Assembly (NCBI RefSeq): GCF_028610625.1
Contig: NZ_JAQQWU010000022.1
Location: 1 to 39,044 of the forward strand
Length of the DNA stretch: 39,044 nucleotides
Reading direction: 5' to 3'
DNA from: Guptibacillus spartinae
Lineage (GTDB): Bacteria; Bacillota; Bacilli; Bacillales; Guptibacillaceae
Part shown: positions 1 to 8,409 of the stretch, piece by piece
How positions within the stretch are numbered: the stretch's first letter is position 1
Layout: every line of letters begins with the position of its first letter
Notes under the pieces: generated by a model
Seen by the model: the letters and a program-made list of their open reading frames with translations, nothing else
What the model was told of the DNA's origin: nothing
Database searches by the model: none
Translations under genes and position numbers: made by a program

Positions 1-19
1 CCTAAAACGAAAAGCGAAG

Positions 20-114
20 TAAGCCGTTTAAATCCGACAAGCGTTGGAAGCTTTTGAATCAGACGCGCTTTTTGCGTCAGAATCAAAAGGTGAAAAGATC
101 GAGGATTTGGCGTA
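20..114. repeat. Long imperfect hairpin element in the spacer before 5S rRNA
   Basis: The inner arms 51-66 and 74-89 are complementary at 14 of 16 positions around a short T-rich loop. The outer arms 30-35 with 103-108 (AAATCC/GGATTT) and 20-25 with 109-114 (TAAGCC/GGCGTA, one mismatch) extend the same hairpin. The shape resembles the short non-coding hairpin repeats scattered through many Bacillaceae genomes. That family assignment is from memory, and no second copy was seen in this window. Confidence 0.55.
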
Positions 115-179
115 CGTAGCTGGACACATTATTGGAAAGTTGTGCGTGCTATCTAGTTTTCAGGGAACACCCTGATAAG

Positions 180-296
<117 letters not shown>

Positions 297-303
297 AATG
301 AAG

Positions 304-339
304 AAAAGCGAGAGACCAAACGGTTTCTCGCTTTTTTTG
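304..339 (+). terminator. Rho-independent terminator after 5S rRNA
   Basis: The arms GCGAGAGACC and GGTTTCTCGC form a strong stem around a short loop and are followed by a run of seven T. The terminator sits directly behind the 5S gene and ends the rRNA operon. Confidence 0.92.
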
Positions 340-417
340 TATTCAAAAAGGGTGGAAAACTCGTAAGAGTAAAAAGCTACGTAGGGGTGGGAGAAGCAAG
401 AAATTCGAGGAAGCAAG

Positions 418-471
418 TGATGCCAGACCGGAGTGGATATTCAGGAGATCCATGAGGATCTGGCATCGCGC
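418..471. repeat. Imperfect inverted repeat between the two 5S copies
   Basis: GTGATGCCAGACC near 418-430 pairs with GGATCTGGCATCGC near 457-471. This forms a stem of about 13 bp with one or two mismatches around a loop of about 27 nt. There is no T-run, so it is not an obvious terminator. The rest of 340-511 shows no gene. Its function is unknown; it may be the remnant of a short repeat inserted between the two 5S copies. Confidence 0.4.
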
Positions 472-511
472 AGCTGACGAAGAAGTTCGCCGCTTATCGC
501 GCCCCGTATGA

Positions 512-587
512 GAACACGGAAGTTAAGCTCTAGCGCCGATGGTAGTTGGGGGATCTCCCCCTGCAAGAGTAGGACGTCGCTGGGCAA
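512..587 (+). pseudogene. Truncated 5S rRNA copy
   Basis: From GAACACGGAAG onward this copy matches the 3' two-thirds of the upstream 5S gene almost base for base. A 2-nt deletion lies in the loop after TTAAGCTC. The 5' third, which carries the partner strand of helix I and loop B, is missing or too diverged to recognise. Such an RNA could not fold as a normal 5S, so this is a pseudogene left by a tandem duplication that also copied the terminator. Confidence 0.8.
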
Positions 588-596
588 CTGACGAAA

Positions 597-630
597 GGCG
601 AGAGACCAAATGGTTTCTCGCTTTTTTTAT
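597..630 (+). terminator. Duplicated rho-independent terminator after the 5S pseudogene
   Basis: This is the same stem as at 304-339 with one loop change (C to T) and a T-run. It shows that the duplication covered both the 5S 3' part and its terminator. Confidence 0.85.
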
Positions 631-680
631 GTGGTTTTACGGATGTGGTTTTGACAAGCTGAAAGCCCTCATGTCCTACG

Positions 681-770
681 TTCGCGGAATTAATCTCAAA
701 TTCGCGGAATTAATAAGGATAATCGCGGAATAAATCCGTTTTTCGCGGAAATATCTCAAATATCGCGAAA
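681..770. repeat. Five TCGCGGAA-type repeats spaced about 20 bp
   Basis: TCGCGG or TCGCGA cores start at 682, 702, 723, 743 and 763, a period of 20-21 bp. The first four read TCGCGGAA and the last TCGCGAAA. AT-rich spacers, partly shared (AATTAAT, ATCTCAAA), separate them. The 631-917 gap contains no gene otherwise. The spacing of about two helical turns places every core on one face of the DNA. Confidence 0.8.
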
Positions 771-849
771 AAAACTTATCAATAAACTTTGAACCTCTTC
801 CTAGCAAGTGCCTGCACCTCAATAAATTGAAAATTTCGAACCGAATCTA

Positions 850-878
850 TTGAAATTCTCTTATAGAAGACGTACAGT
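850..878 (+). promoter_or_regulatory. Candidate sigma-A promoter for the trans-sulfuration gene
   Basis: TTGAAA (850-855) and TACAGT (873-878) are separated by 17 bp, and the start codon follows about 40 bp downstream. No S-box or T-box leader is recognisable. Confidence 0.5.
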
Positions 879-917
879 TAATGAAAAAGAATTTTTCTTA
901 GGGAAAGGGGATAATAA

Positions 918-2057
918 ATGGATTTTCATTTTGATACAAAAGCTGTACGTTTTCCACGAAAGTTAAAAGCAGATACTGTAAGTAAAGTCCAGCCGATATA
1001 TCAAACCTCTGCATTTGTATTTGAAGATCTCGATGATCTTGAATCATTTTATGAAGGCAAGAAAGACTATTTATACACTCGTGTTAGCAATCCGAATACA
1101 GATGACCTTGGAATGGGGGTAGCGGATCTTGAGGGAGCTCCTAAGGGCATTGCGACATCATCAGGCTTATCTGCTATTCTTGCAGGCGTTCTTGCTGTTG
1201 TGAAGGCTGGCGATCACATCGTCGCATGTGAAGATCTTTACGGAGGCACATTTTCTCTTTTTAATGGTGAACTTCCCGACTTCGGAATTGAAGTCTCTTT
1301 TGTCGATTTTACAGACAGAGAAAAAATTGAGAATGCGATACGCCCAAATACAAAATTACTGTATACCGAATCCGTAACTAACCCTTTATTAAGGGTCGAG
1401 GATTTAACCCTTCTTAAAACTCTTGGACAGAAACATAAGCTAGTTACGATGGTAGATAATACGTTTGCTACACCATATCTTCTACAGCCGTACCAATTGG
1501 GTATTGATCTTGTTGTACATAGCGCCACAAAATATATTGGTGGACATAGTGATGTGACAGCTGGCGTATTAGTAGGTAGAGAAGATCTGATGGCAAAAGC
1601 AAAGGCAAAAGTGATTAACCTTGGAGCTAACCTTAGTCCATTTGAAGCTTGGCTTGGATGCCGAGGGTTAAAAACGATGAGCGTACGAATGGAACGGCAT
1701 GTAAAAAATGCAGCCATTCTTGCAAGTGAACTAAAAGCTGTTGAAGGAATTAAGAATGTCTATTATCCTGAATATGTAGCTGAAAGAGGATCAGGAGCGA
1801 TGGTTTCTATTGAGTTAGATGAGGAAACCGATGTCACAACATTTTTCAAGTCGCTTGGATGGGTCAAGATTATACCGACTTTGGCTGGTCTAGATACAAC
1901 TGTTTCATATCCCATTGCCACTTCCCACCGTACAGTACCAGAAGATACGAGACAGAAGCTTGGGATTAATAAGCAGCTCGTTCGTATTTCTGTAGGTATT
2001 GAAAATGAAAATGATATTGTAGATGCTTTTAAAAATGCTGTGGAGAAATCCCTGTAA
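918..2057 (+). CDS. PLP-dependent trans-sulfuration enzyme (cystathionine gamma-synthase/lyase family)
   Basis: A 379-aa cytosolic enzyme of the Cys/Met-metabolism PLP family. It shows the family order: substrate-site motif YTRVSNPN near residues 53-60, the SSGLSAI loop near 81-87, the VDNTFATP motif near 179-186, and the PLP-binding lysine in SATKYIGGHSD at about Lys205. The C-terminal substrate motif ATSHRTVP lies near 320. The usual family length is 375-395 aa, so it is complete. The start is an ATG behind AGGGAAAGGGG. Family members make or break cystathionine, homocysteine or methionine, and sequence alone does not separate synthase, beta-lyase and gamma-lyase activities. It stands alone between the 5S region and the tRNA pair. 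Confidence 0.88.
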   Translation: MDFHFDTKAVRFPRKLKADTVSKVQPIYQTSAFVFEDLDDLESFYEGKKDYLYTRVSNPNTDDLGMGVADLEGAPKGIATSSGLSAILAGVLAVVKAGDHIVACEDLYGGTFSLFNGELPDFGIEVSFVDFTDREKIENAIRPNTKLLYTESVTNPLLRVEDLTLLKTLGQKHKLVTMVDNTFATPYLLQPYQLGIDLVVHSATKYIGGHSDVTAGVLVGREDLMAKAKAKVINLGANLSPFEAWLGCRGLKTMSVRMERHVKNAAILASELKAVEGIKNVYYPEYVAERGSGAMVSIELDEETDVTTFFKSLGWVKIIPTLAGLDTTVSYPIATSHRTVPEDTRQKLGINKQLVRISVGIENENDIVDAFKNAVEKSL

Positions 2058-2079
2058 CAGGGTATTTCTTCTTTTGTTT
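2044..2079 (+). terminator. Terminator overlapping the end of the trans-sulfuration gene
   Basis: GAAATCCCTG and CAGGGTATTTC pair around the stop codon region and are followed by a T-rich stretch. The stop codon lies in the loop. Confidence 0.6.
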
Positions 2080-2086
2080 CTAAGGC

Positions 2087-2115
2087 TTGCATTCATTACA
2101 CATATCTGGTATAGT
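2087..2115 (+). promoter_or_regulatory. Sigma-A promoter for the tRNA pair
   Basis: TTGCAT (2087-2092) and TATAGT (2110-2115) are separated by 17 bp, about 70 bp upstream of the first tRNA. Confidence 0.6.
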
Positions 2116-2188
2116 ATTACTTGTGTCCATATCATATACAAATATGTGTCGTGGGCAGCATAGTGTAGCATGATGACATTCATATTAT

Positions 2189-2269
<81 letters not shown>

Positions 2270-2306
2270 ATTCCTTACGCAAGTGAGCAAGATAAACTTA
2301 TTACCT

Positions 2307-2382
2307 GGTCTCGTGGTGTAGCGGTTAACATGCCTGCCTGTCACGCAGGAGATCGCGGGTTCGATTCCCGTCGAGACCGCCA
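2307..2382 (+). tRNA. tRNA-Asp (GTC anticodon)
   Basis: A 76-nt cloverleaf with acceptor arms GGTCTCG and CGAGACC. The anticodon loop CTGTCAC gives the anticodon GTC. The T-loop GGTTCGATTCC and an encoded GCCA end are present. It is co-transcribed with the upstream initiator tRNA after a 41-nt spacer. Confidence 0.96.
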
Positions 2383-2390
2383 TTTTTCAA

Positions 2391-2414
2391 GAGCGATTGG
2401 ATCGCTTTTTTTTT
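2391..2414 (+). terminator. Terminator of the tRNA operon
   Basis: AGCGAT and ATCGCT form a short stem around TTGG-type loop bases, followed by nine T. It lies 9 nt after the tRNA-Asp. Confidence 0.85.
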
Positions 2415-2500
2415 ATACTCAAATTTGCAACTAAAACTGAAATTTTTTTAAACAAACATGTGAATTTATCGTTAAGTAAGATAAACTGATAGAAAAAGCA

Positions 2501-2529
2501 CCTTAGGATGAAATTCCTAAGGTTTTTTT
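2501..2529 (+). terminator. Hairpin with T-run in the thiL leader
   Basis: CCTTAGGA and TCCTAAGG form a perfect 8-bp stem around a 6-nt loop, followed by seven T. It ends only 26 bp before the thiL start. It is either a second upstream terminator or an attenuator of the thiL-tsaD operon. Starts within or upstream of this hairpin are unlikely for thiL. Confidence 0.7.
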
Positions 2530-2555
2530 ATAAAATAGAAAGAGAGATGAGTTTG

Positions 2556-3533
2556 GTGAAAGATGAATTTGCATTTATTCAATCCATTACGCCAGCTTAT
2601 ACATTTCGAGAAGAGTTGATTCATGGCATTGGAGACGATGCCGCTCTGTATCATATTGATTCAGATTGGGATGAAATCGCCTGTGCGGATACAATGGTAG
2701 AAGGAATCCATTTTAAAAAGAGTACGTTATCCCCTTTTCAAATCGGTCGCAAAGCTCTTGCAGTGAATATAAGTGATATTGCCGCTATGGGTGGTATTCC
2801 GATGTTTTATCTTGTGTCTATTTCCGTTCCTCAAACAGGCTGGTCCTCTAAACAGCTCAAAGAAATATACAAAGGGATTAAAGAGATCGGTGACTCCTAT
2901 GAGATGGACATGATCGGTGGCGATACGGTATCGACTAGAGGAGATCTCCATATTGCGATTACGGTTATTGGTAAAATTGAAAAAGGACGAAAACTTTTAA
3001 GGAGTCATGCGAAGGCAGGAGACGTTGTTTTCCTTACTGGACCTGTAGGCGGTTCAGCTGCTGGACTTTCCTCCTTGCTTAAGGGTGAGGGCAGTGATGG
3101 AGCTTATGTACGGTACCATCAGGAGCCGAATCCATGCATCAAGCAGGGGCGTATTCTCGCGAAGAGTGGCTACCGAATTTCATTAAACGATGTGAGTGAT
3201 GGAATCGCAAGTGAGTCCCACGAAATTGCAGAGGCAAGTGGCGTTTCGATCGTTCTTGATCAAGATGAGATCCCGGCGCCTGAAGGCTTTGAGGCTTATT
3301 CTTCTTTCCAACGGTTAGAATGGATGTTAAATGGCGGAGAAGATTATGAACTGATCGGTACGGTTGCGAAAGAAGACTGGGAAAGTGTGAAAGAATTGTT
3401 TCAAGAGCACCAGGAATCGATCTATCAGATCGGCTATGTAGAGGACAAAGGAACAAGTGTCTGGATGAGTTACAAAGATCAAAAATTCAAACTGGACAAG
3501 AAGGGGTACAATCACTTCTCGTCTAAAGAATAG
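2556..3533 (+). CDS. thiL: Thiamine-monophosphate kinase
   Basis: ThiL phosphorylates thiamine monophosphate with ATP to give thiamine diphosphate, the last step of cofactor synthesis in the cytosol. The N-terminal motif GIGDDAAL, the metal-binding [10 protein letters not shown] segment, [10 protein letters not shown] and IGGDTVS are the AIR-synthase-like ATP and metal sites. The C-terminal half carries SDGIASE and NGGEDYEL. The chosen start is a GTG giving [13 protein letters not shown], which matches the usual ThiL N-terminus. An in-frame ATG at 2547 would add three residues, and a still earlier ATG lies inside a hairpin. It is the first gene of the thiL-tsaE-tsaB-rimI-tsaD operon. Confidence 0.93.
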   Translation: MKDEFAFIQSITPAYTFREELIHGIGDDAALYHIDSDWDEIACADTMVEGIHFKKSTLSPFQIGRKALAVNISDIAAMGGIPMFYLVSISVPQTGWSSKQLKEIYKGIKEIGDSYEMDMIGGDTVSTRGDLHIAITVIGKIEKGRKLLRSHAKAGDVVFLTGPVGGSAAGLSSLLKGEGSDGAYVRYHQEPNPCIKQGRILAKSGYRISLNDVSDGIASESHEIAEASGVSIVLDQDEIPAPEGFEAYSSFQRLEWMLNGGEDYELIGTVAKEDWESVKELFQEHQESIYQIGYVEDKGTSVWMSYKDQKFKLDKKGYNHFSSKE

Positions 3534-3542
3534 GTGATGAAC

Positions 3543-4013
3543 ATGAGTGGATATGCTTTCATCATGAAATCTCCAGAGGAAACGATGGCATTTGGCAGTA
3601 AGCTTGCTGAGAAGCTGAAGCCGGGCTGTGTGTTAACGCTTGAAGGAGATCTAGGTGCTGGCAAGACAACTTTTACAAAGGGAATCGGAAAAGGGTTAGG
3701 AGTTACTAAAATAGTAAACAGTCCGACCTTTACGATTATTAAAGAATATGAAGGAACCATACCTCTTTTTCATATGGACGCGTACCGTCTTGAAGAGAGT
3801 GATGAAGACCTTGGTTTTAGTGAATACTTTGAGGGAGATGGGGTGACCGTCGTCGAATGGGCAAAATTCATTCAGGATATGCTCCCTAAAGAACTCCTCA
3901 GAATTGAAATTTATCATCAAAGAGAATCAGAACGTCGACTTATTTTAAGACCATTTGGCGCTTTTTATGAGTCCATATGTAAGGAGCTACAACATGAAAG
4001 TACTAGCCATTGA
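3543..4013 (+). CDS. tsaE: tRNA t6A biosynthesis ATPase TsaE
   Basis: A 156-aa P-loop ATPase that works with TsaB and TsaD to transfer threonylcarbamoyl to A37 of ANN-decoding tRNAs. The Walker [14 protein letters not shown] and the conserved [11 protein letters not shown] and HMDAYRL segments are characteristic. [10 protein letters not shown]-type motif follows near residue 100. AGGTGA overlapping the thiL stop places the start at the ATG at 3543; GTG 3534 and ATG 3537 are in-frame alternatives. The 3' end overlaps tsaB by 20 nt, so translation is probably coupled. Confidence 0.93.
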   Translation: MSGYAFIMKSPEETMAFGSKLAEKLKPGCVLTLEGDLGAGKTTFTKGIGKGLGVTKIVNSPTFTIIKEYEGTIPLFHMDAYRLEESDEDLGFSEYFEGDGVTVVEWAKFIQDMLPKELLRIEIYHQRESERRLILRPFGAFYESICKELQHESTSH

Positions 4014-4689
4014 TTCTTCGAACTACTGTATGGGCGTTTCCATTATGGTAGAAGGCACGATTGCCGGAGAACTGATTACAAATATAAAGAAAAATCATTC
4101 GGTGCGCTTAATGCCAGCTATTGAACAACTCTTGGAAGAGGTTCAGGTTAAGCCAGCTGATCTTGATCGCATCGTAGTCGCAAAAGGGCCAGGCTCTTAT
4201 ACGGGGCTTCGGATCGGAATTAGCATTGCTAAGACATTAGCATGGACGTTAGCGATCCCTCTTGTAGGTGTTTCTAGTTTAGAAGTACTGGCGCAAAATG
4301 GCCGTTATTTTTCTGGAGCCATCGTTCCATTTTTTGATGCAAGACGAGGACAGGTGTATATGAGTGTCTATCAAACAAATGGAACAGAGATTGAAAGAGA
4401 AACGGAAGATCAGATCGTATTATTTGAAGACTGGTTACATGAAAATAAGGCCCGATATGAACGTTTCCTATTTATCAGTGGGGATTTAGATATGCACAAA
4501 GAGAAGATTGCATCCATTTTAGGGGACAAAGCGGTGTTCGCACCAACGAGTAGTTTGAATGCGAGACCTGCTGATCTTGCCAGGTTGGGAGCAGGTTATG
4601 AACCGGTGGAAGATGTCCATCATTTTACACCAAACTATGTAAGAATGGCTGAAGCTGAAGCGAAGTGGTTAGCTTCACAGAAAAAGTAG
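3994..4689 (+). CDS. tsaB: tRNA t6A biosynthesis protein TsaB
   Basis: A 231-aa inactive homologue of TsaD that dimerises with it in the t6A-forming complex. The N-terminus [17 protein letters not shown] is the actin-like fold's first strand-loop. The motif GPGSYTGLRIG near residues 67-77 is diagnostic of the TsaB/YeaZ family. AAGGAG at 3981-3986 sets the ATG at 3994, inside the end of tsaE. A longer reading frame from 3955 would add a non-conserved N-terminus and has no ribosome site. The gene is followed after 9 nt by rimI. Confidence 0.94.
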   Translation: MKVLAIDSSNYCMGVSIMVEGTIAGELITNIKKNHSVRLMPAIEQLLEEVQVKPADLDRIVVAKGPGSYTGLRIGISIAKTLAWTLAIPLVGVSSLEVLAQNGRYFSGAIVPFFDARRGQVYMSVYQTNGTEIERETEDQIVLFEDWLHENKARYERFLFISGDLDMHKEKIASILGDKAVFAPTSSLNARPADLARLGAGYEPVEDVHHFTPNYVRMAEAEAKWLASQKK

Positions 4690-4698
4690 GGGATAGGA

Positions 4699-5157
4699 AT
4701 GAATGATACGGTATCGTTTCGATCGATGACTATTGAAGATATTGAGGCTGTGATGCGGATCGAGCACGCCACTTTTCCGACGCCATGGAGCAGGTCTGCT
4801 TTCTATAATGAAATCGTCATAAATCATTTCGCTACTTATCTTTTGCTTGAAGTGGGAGAAGAAATAGCTGGCTATTGTGGGGTGTGGGTCATTATTGATG
4901 AGGCACACATTACAAATATTGCGCTTCATCCAGATTATCGAGGAATGAAGCTAGGGGAAGCGCTCTTAAAGAAGGCGATCCATTTTGTGAAATCACGAGG
5001 AGCAGTGAAAATGACGCTTGAAGTTCGCGTGTCTAATCTTGTAGCACAGAATCTATATCGCAAATTTGGTTTTGAAGAAGGCGGCATTCGCAAAAATTAT
5101 TACACAGATAATCAAGAGGATGCGCTAGTAATGTGGGTGAATTTAAATGGAAACTAA
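4699..5157 (+). CDS. rimI: Ribosomal-protein-alanine N-acetyltransferase RimI
   Basis: A 152-aa GNAT-fold acetyltransferase of the RimI family, which acetylates protein N-termini such as that of ribosomal protein S18. Visible marks are the [14 protein letters not shown] segment near residues 28-41, the central [18 protein letters not shown] block (acetyl-CoA pyrophosphate loop, here RGMKLG), and the C-terminal [12 protein letters not shown]. It lies between tsaB and tsaD, as in many Firmicutes. Its end overlaps tsaD by 11 nt. Confidence 0.9.
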   Translation: MNDTVSFRSMTIEDIEAVMRIEHATFPTPWSRSAFYNEIVINHFATYLLLEVGEEIAGYCGVWVIIDEAHITNIALHPDYRGMKLGEALLKKAIHFVKSRGAVKMTLEVRVSNLVAQNLYRKFGFEEGGIRKNYYTDNQEDALVMWVNLNGN

Positions 5158-6163
5158 ACATGAACTTATTTTAGGAATTGAAACAAGCTGTGATGAAACA
5201 GCTGTTGCCATCGTAAAGGATGGGAAAGAAGTATTAGCGAACGTTGTTGCTTCTCAGATTGAAAGTCATAAGCGTTTCGGAGGAGTGGTCCCTGAAATTG
5301 CTTCAAGGCACCATGTGGAGCAGATGACGCTGATCTTACAAGAAGCATTAGACGAAGCAAACGTTACAATGGATGAGATTGATGGCATTGCGGTGACGGA
5401 AGGACCTGGTCTCGTTGGAGCTCTCTTAATTGGTGTGAATACGGCTAAAGCTCTTGCGTTCGCTCATCAGAAACCGCTAATTGGCACGCACCATATTGCA
5501 GGTCACATTTATGCCAATCAGCTTGTAACAGAGTTAACTTATCCGTTACTTGCGCTAGTCGTGTCAGGAGGGCACACAGAGCTTGTTTATATGCCTTCTG
5601 AAGGTGAGTTTGAAGTAATTGGAGAAACACGCGATGACGCAGCTGGAGAGGCTTATGATAAAGTAGCAAGAACGCTACAGCTTCCTTATCCCGGCGGCCC
5701 GCATATTGATCGACTGGCAGCAGAGGGGGAGGAATCCGTCCCGCTTCCACGTGCATGGCTTGAGAAAGGGTCATATGATTTCAGCTTTAGTGGTTTGAAG
5801 TCAGCCGTGATCAATACTGTGCATAATGCGAAACAACGGAATGAAGAAATAAAGCCGGAGGATCTTGCGGCAAGTTTTCAAGCTTCCGTAGTGGAGGTCC
5901 TCGTCACAAAGACGGTGCGAGCGGCAGAAGAGTATGGTGTAAAGCAAGTTCTTCTAGCTGGTGGTGTAGCAGCAAACAAAGGGTTAAGAAGTTCTTTAAC
6001 AGAAGCTTTTCAAGATAGCGGCACAGACCTAGTGATTCCACCATTATACTATTGTACAGATAATGCTGCGATGATTGCGGCAGCTGGAACAATTGCTTAT
6101 CGTAAAGGAAAACGCTCTAGCCTTCAACTTAACGCGAATCCGGGATTAGAACTGGGAATCTAA
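5147..6163 (+). CDS. tsaD: tRNA N6-threonylcarbamoyladenosine transferase TsaD
   Basis: The 338-aa catalytic subunit that moves the threonylcarbamoyl group from its AMP conjugate to tRNA A37. The N-terminal [14 protein letters not shown] phosphate-binding motif, the metal-binding HHIAGH motif near 111-116, the [10 protein letters not shown] strand and the C-terminal [13 protein letters not shown] motif are all present. Length is typical (about 340 aa). The ATG overlaps the end of rimI and completes the operon. The 3' end of the coding sequence also forms the left arm of the operon terminator. Confidence 0.97.
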   Translation: METKHELILGIETSCDETAVAIVKDGKEVLANVVASQIESHKRFGGVVPEIASRHHVEQMTLILQEALDEANVTMDEIDGIAVTEGPGLVGALLIGVNTAKALAFAHQKPLIGTHHIAGHIYANQLVTELTYPLLALVVSGGHTELVYMPSEGEFEVIGETRDDAAGEAYDKVARTLQLPYPGGPHIDRLAAEGEESVPLPRAWLEKGSYDFSFSGLKSAVINTVHNAKQRNEEIKPEDLAASFQASVVEVLVTKTVRAAEEYGVKQVLLAGGVAANKGLRSSLTEAFQDSGTDLVIPPLYYCTDNAAMIAAAGTIAYRKGKRSSLQLNANPGLELGI

Positions 6164-6175
6164 TCCCGGTTTTTT
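6139..6175 (+). terminator. Terminator of the thiL-tsaD operon
   Basis: CCGGGATTAG inside the last codons of tsaD pairs with CTAATCCCGG just after the stop, and seven T follow. The terminator is embedded in the coding end. Confidence 0.9.
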
Positions 6176-6252
6176 TGTTTTTTTACAGCAAACGTTTTCT
6201 TGCATGCAGATGATCTTGAATGATCTTGAATAGAAGCTGTTAATAAGAACGG

Positions 6253-6425
6253 TTATCCACAATGCGATCGATAATGTGGATATAGAGAGAGAAACCTTAC
6301 CTCTTAGCCTTTTTCTAAAATGCACGAAAATTGTGGATAACTAGTTGAGGTCTTGTTGATAATGTTAATAATTTTTAAGAAATAAGGTATAACGGCAATT
6401 ATGTTGTGTATAAGTGTGTGGATAG
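6253..6425. promoter_or_regulatory. Cluster of six DnaA-box-like sites
   Basis: Against the consensus TTATNCACA, three sites match fully: 6253-6261 (+ strand), 6332-6340 and 6405-6413 (both minus strand). Three more minus-strand sites differ at one base: 6275-6283, 6354-6362 and 6417-6425. The 6164-6457 gap holds no gene and otherwise only a tandem 10-bp duplication (TGATCTTGAA) at 6211-6230. A DnaA-binding cluster beside this gene (old name gcp) has, as I recall, been mapped in B. subtilis. That suggests a conserved replication-control site rather than a local promoter. Confidence 0.75.
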
Positions 6426-6456
6426 TGTGAATATGTCGGAAAATTCTTTTATAATA

Positions 6457-6487
6457 AAAAAACAGTCCACAGTGGACTGTTTTTTAT
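6457..6487. terminator. Bidirectional terminator at the abc-f 3' end
   Basis: ACAGTCCAC and GTGGACTGT form a perfect stem with an A-run on the left and a T-run on the right, so it can end transcription from either side. It borders the stop codon of the minus-strand ABC-F gene. Confidence 0.88.
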
Positions 6488-8409
6488 TAGGCTTCCTGTA
6501 ATTGCTCCCATTCCTCCATCAGTGTTTCTGTTTGAAGTCGCAAAAGATCCATTTCTTCATTTAATTGCATGACTTTTTCATGATCTTCAAAAATGTCAGG
6601 GATACAGAGTTCTTCTTCGATTGCTGCGATTCGCATTTCTGCATCATCTACTTCTTTTTCAATTTCTTCAATTCGACGAAGCATTTGACGTTCCTGGCGT
6701 TTTGCTTCTTTATCTTGCTTAAAGCTAGATTTACCAGATGCAACAGGTTGAGCCACTTCATTGTTCTGCTGTTCCAGTGCAGCTAGTTCAGCTAGTTCCT
6801 GCTTTTTTTCAACATAATAATCATAGTCCCCTAGATAAGGTGTCACACCATCTGTGGAAAGCTCGATCACACGCGTTGCGATTCTATTTATAAAATAGCG
6901 ATCATGAGAGACAAACAGAATTGTACCAGGGAATTGAATAAGTGCTTCTTCCAATATTTCTTTGCTATCAAGGTCAAGGTGGTTTGTTGGCTCATCCAGA
7001 ATGAGTAGGTTTGATTTTTGCATCATTAATTTGGAAAGCGCAAGCCGTCCTTTTTCGCCACCGCTTAAATCTGAAACGTTCTTTAATACATCATCTCCGG
7101 TAAATAAGAAACGACCTAGTACAGCGCGAATATCTTTCTCATCGGTAAGTGGGAAGTCATCCCATAATTCTTTTAAAACGGTTTTATTTGAATGCAGGTT
7201 CGTTTGTTCCTGATCGTAGAAACCAATCTGTACATTGCTTCCATAGTGAATATCGCCATCAAGTCGTGTCTCACCTGATACGATTGCTTTTAACAATGTT
7301 GATTTCCCTATTCCGTTCGGACCAACAAGTGCGACACTTTCCTGTCGCTTGAGATCAAAGGTTAAATGATCGTTGATGACATTATTAGGATACCCAATCG
7401 ATAGTTCTCTCAGGGTTAAAACGTCATTGCCTGTCTGCTTATCAATTCCAAATGAAATATTTGCCGACTTTTCGTCACCTTTAGGTTTATCAAGACGTTC
7501 CATGCGCTCAAGTTGTTTGCGCCTACTTTGCGCTCGCTTCGTAGTTGAGGCTCGCACAAGGTTTTTTGCAACAAAGTCTTCTAGTTTCGCAATTTCTTTT
7601 TGCTGTTTCTCAAATTCTTTGAGCTGCTGCTCATATCGCTGTTCTTTTTCATCAAGGTAGTAACTGTAATTGCCTTCAAAGCGTTCCGCCCGGTGTCTCG
7701 AAATCTCATATACTTTTGTTACAATTTTATCGAGGAAATATCTATCGTGCGAAACGATTAATAAGGCGCCAGAATAGTTTTGAAGATAGCCTTCAAGCCA
7801 TGTGAGTGTTTCAATATCTAGATGGTTTGTTGGTTCATCTAGAATAAGTAGTTCAGGTTTAGTGAGCAAAAGCTTTCCTAGAGCAAGGCGTGTCTTTTGT
7901 CCCCCGCTAAGGGTTGAAATTTTTGTACTGTAATCAAAGTCTTTAAAGTTCAGACCATGTAATACTGTGCGGATGTCTGCTTCGTATTTATAACCACCTT
8001 GATCTTTAAAGGCAACTTGAAGCTCATCATATTCTTTTAGGATACGTTCGTATTCAACCTGATTCTCGTAAACTTTGGGGTTACCCATTTTTTCTTCGTA
8101 TTGTCTTAGTTCAGACTCCATCTTTTGAAATCGCTCAAAGACGGTTAGCATTTCATCCCAGATCGATAGTCCTGACTCAAGGCCTGTATCTTGTGCCATA
8201 TAGCCAACTGCAACATCTTTTGGTTTAATAATATCTCCTGAATCATATGATAGCTGCCCGGTAATCATCTTCAATAGAGTGGATTTACCAGCGCCGTTCC
8301 GCCCAACAAGCGCCACGCGGTCTCGTGATTGTACTTCTAATTTAATATTCGATAAAATGGTATCAGCACCAAATGATTTCGTGAGTCCATTCACTTGCAA
8401 TACGATCAT
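6487..8409 (-). CDS. ABC-F family ATP-binding protein (YdiF-like)
   Basis: A 640-aa soluble protein with two ABC ATPase domains and no membrane segment. Domain 1 has Walker A GRNGAGKST near 36-44 and signature LSGGQ. Domain 2 has Walker A GPNGIGKST near 360 and signature LSGGE. Both have LLILDEPTNHLD Walker B blocks. The charged linker between them (near 240-300) and the glutamate/glutamine-rich coiled C-terminus are ABC-F traits. Members bind the ribosome and relieve translation stalls or antibiotic inhibition; the substrate situation here is unknown. The start ATG follows GAGGTGAA. It lies opposite tsaD and moaC, as ydiF does in B. subtilis. Confidence 0.92.
   Translation of the reverse strand: MIVLQVNGLTKSFGADTILSNIKLEVQSRDRVALVGRNGAGKSTLLKMITGQLSYDSGDIIKPKDVAVGYMAQDTGLESGLSIWDEMLTVFERFQKMESELRQYEEKMGNPKVYENQVEYERILKEYDELQVAFKDQGGYKYEADIRTVLHGLNFKDFDYSTKISTLSGGQKTRLALGKLLLTKPELLILDEPTNHLDIETLTWLEGYLQNYSGALLIVSHDRYFLDKIVTKVYEISRHRAERFEGNYSYYLDEKEQRYEQQLKEFEKQQKEIAKLEDFVAKNLVRASTTKRAQSRRKQLERMERLDKPKGDEKSANISFGIDKQTGNDVLTLRELSIGYPNNVINDHLTFDLKRQESVALVGPNGIGKSTLLKAIVSGETRLDGDIHYGSNVQIGFYDQEQTNLHSNKTVLKELWDDFPLTDEKDIRAVLGRFLFTGDDVLKNVSDLSGGEKGRLALSKLMMQKSNLLILDEPTNHLDLDSKEILEEALIQFPGTILFVSHDRYFINRIATRVIELSTDGVTPYLGDYDYYVEKKQELAELAALEQQNNEVAQPVASGKSSFKQDKEAKRQERQMLRRIEEIEKEVDDAEMRIAAIEEELCIPDIFEDHEKVMQLNEEMDLLRLQTETLMEEWEQLQEA

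Noticed and set aside
918-2057. An S-box or T-box leader before the trans-sulfuration gene
   Set aside because: The region 631-917 lacks the conserved cores of either leader; only the phased repeat and a promoter are seen.
6211-6230. A tandem 10-bp duplication TGATCTTGAA
   Set aside because: It is only two copies in a non-coding gap and is most simply replication slippage. It is mentioned with the DnaA-box region only.
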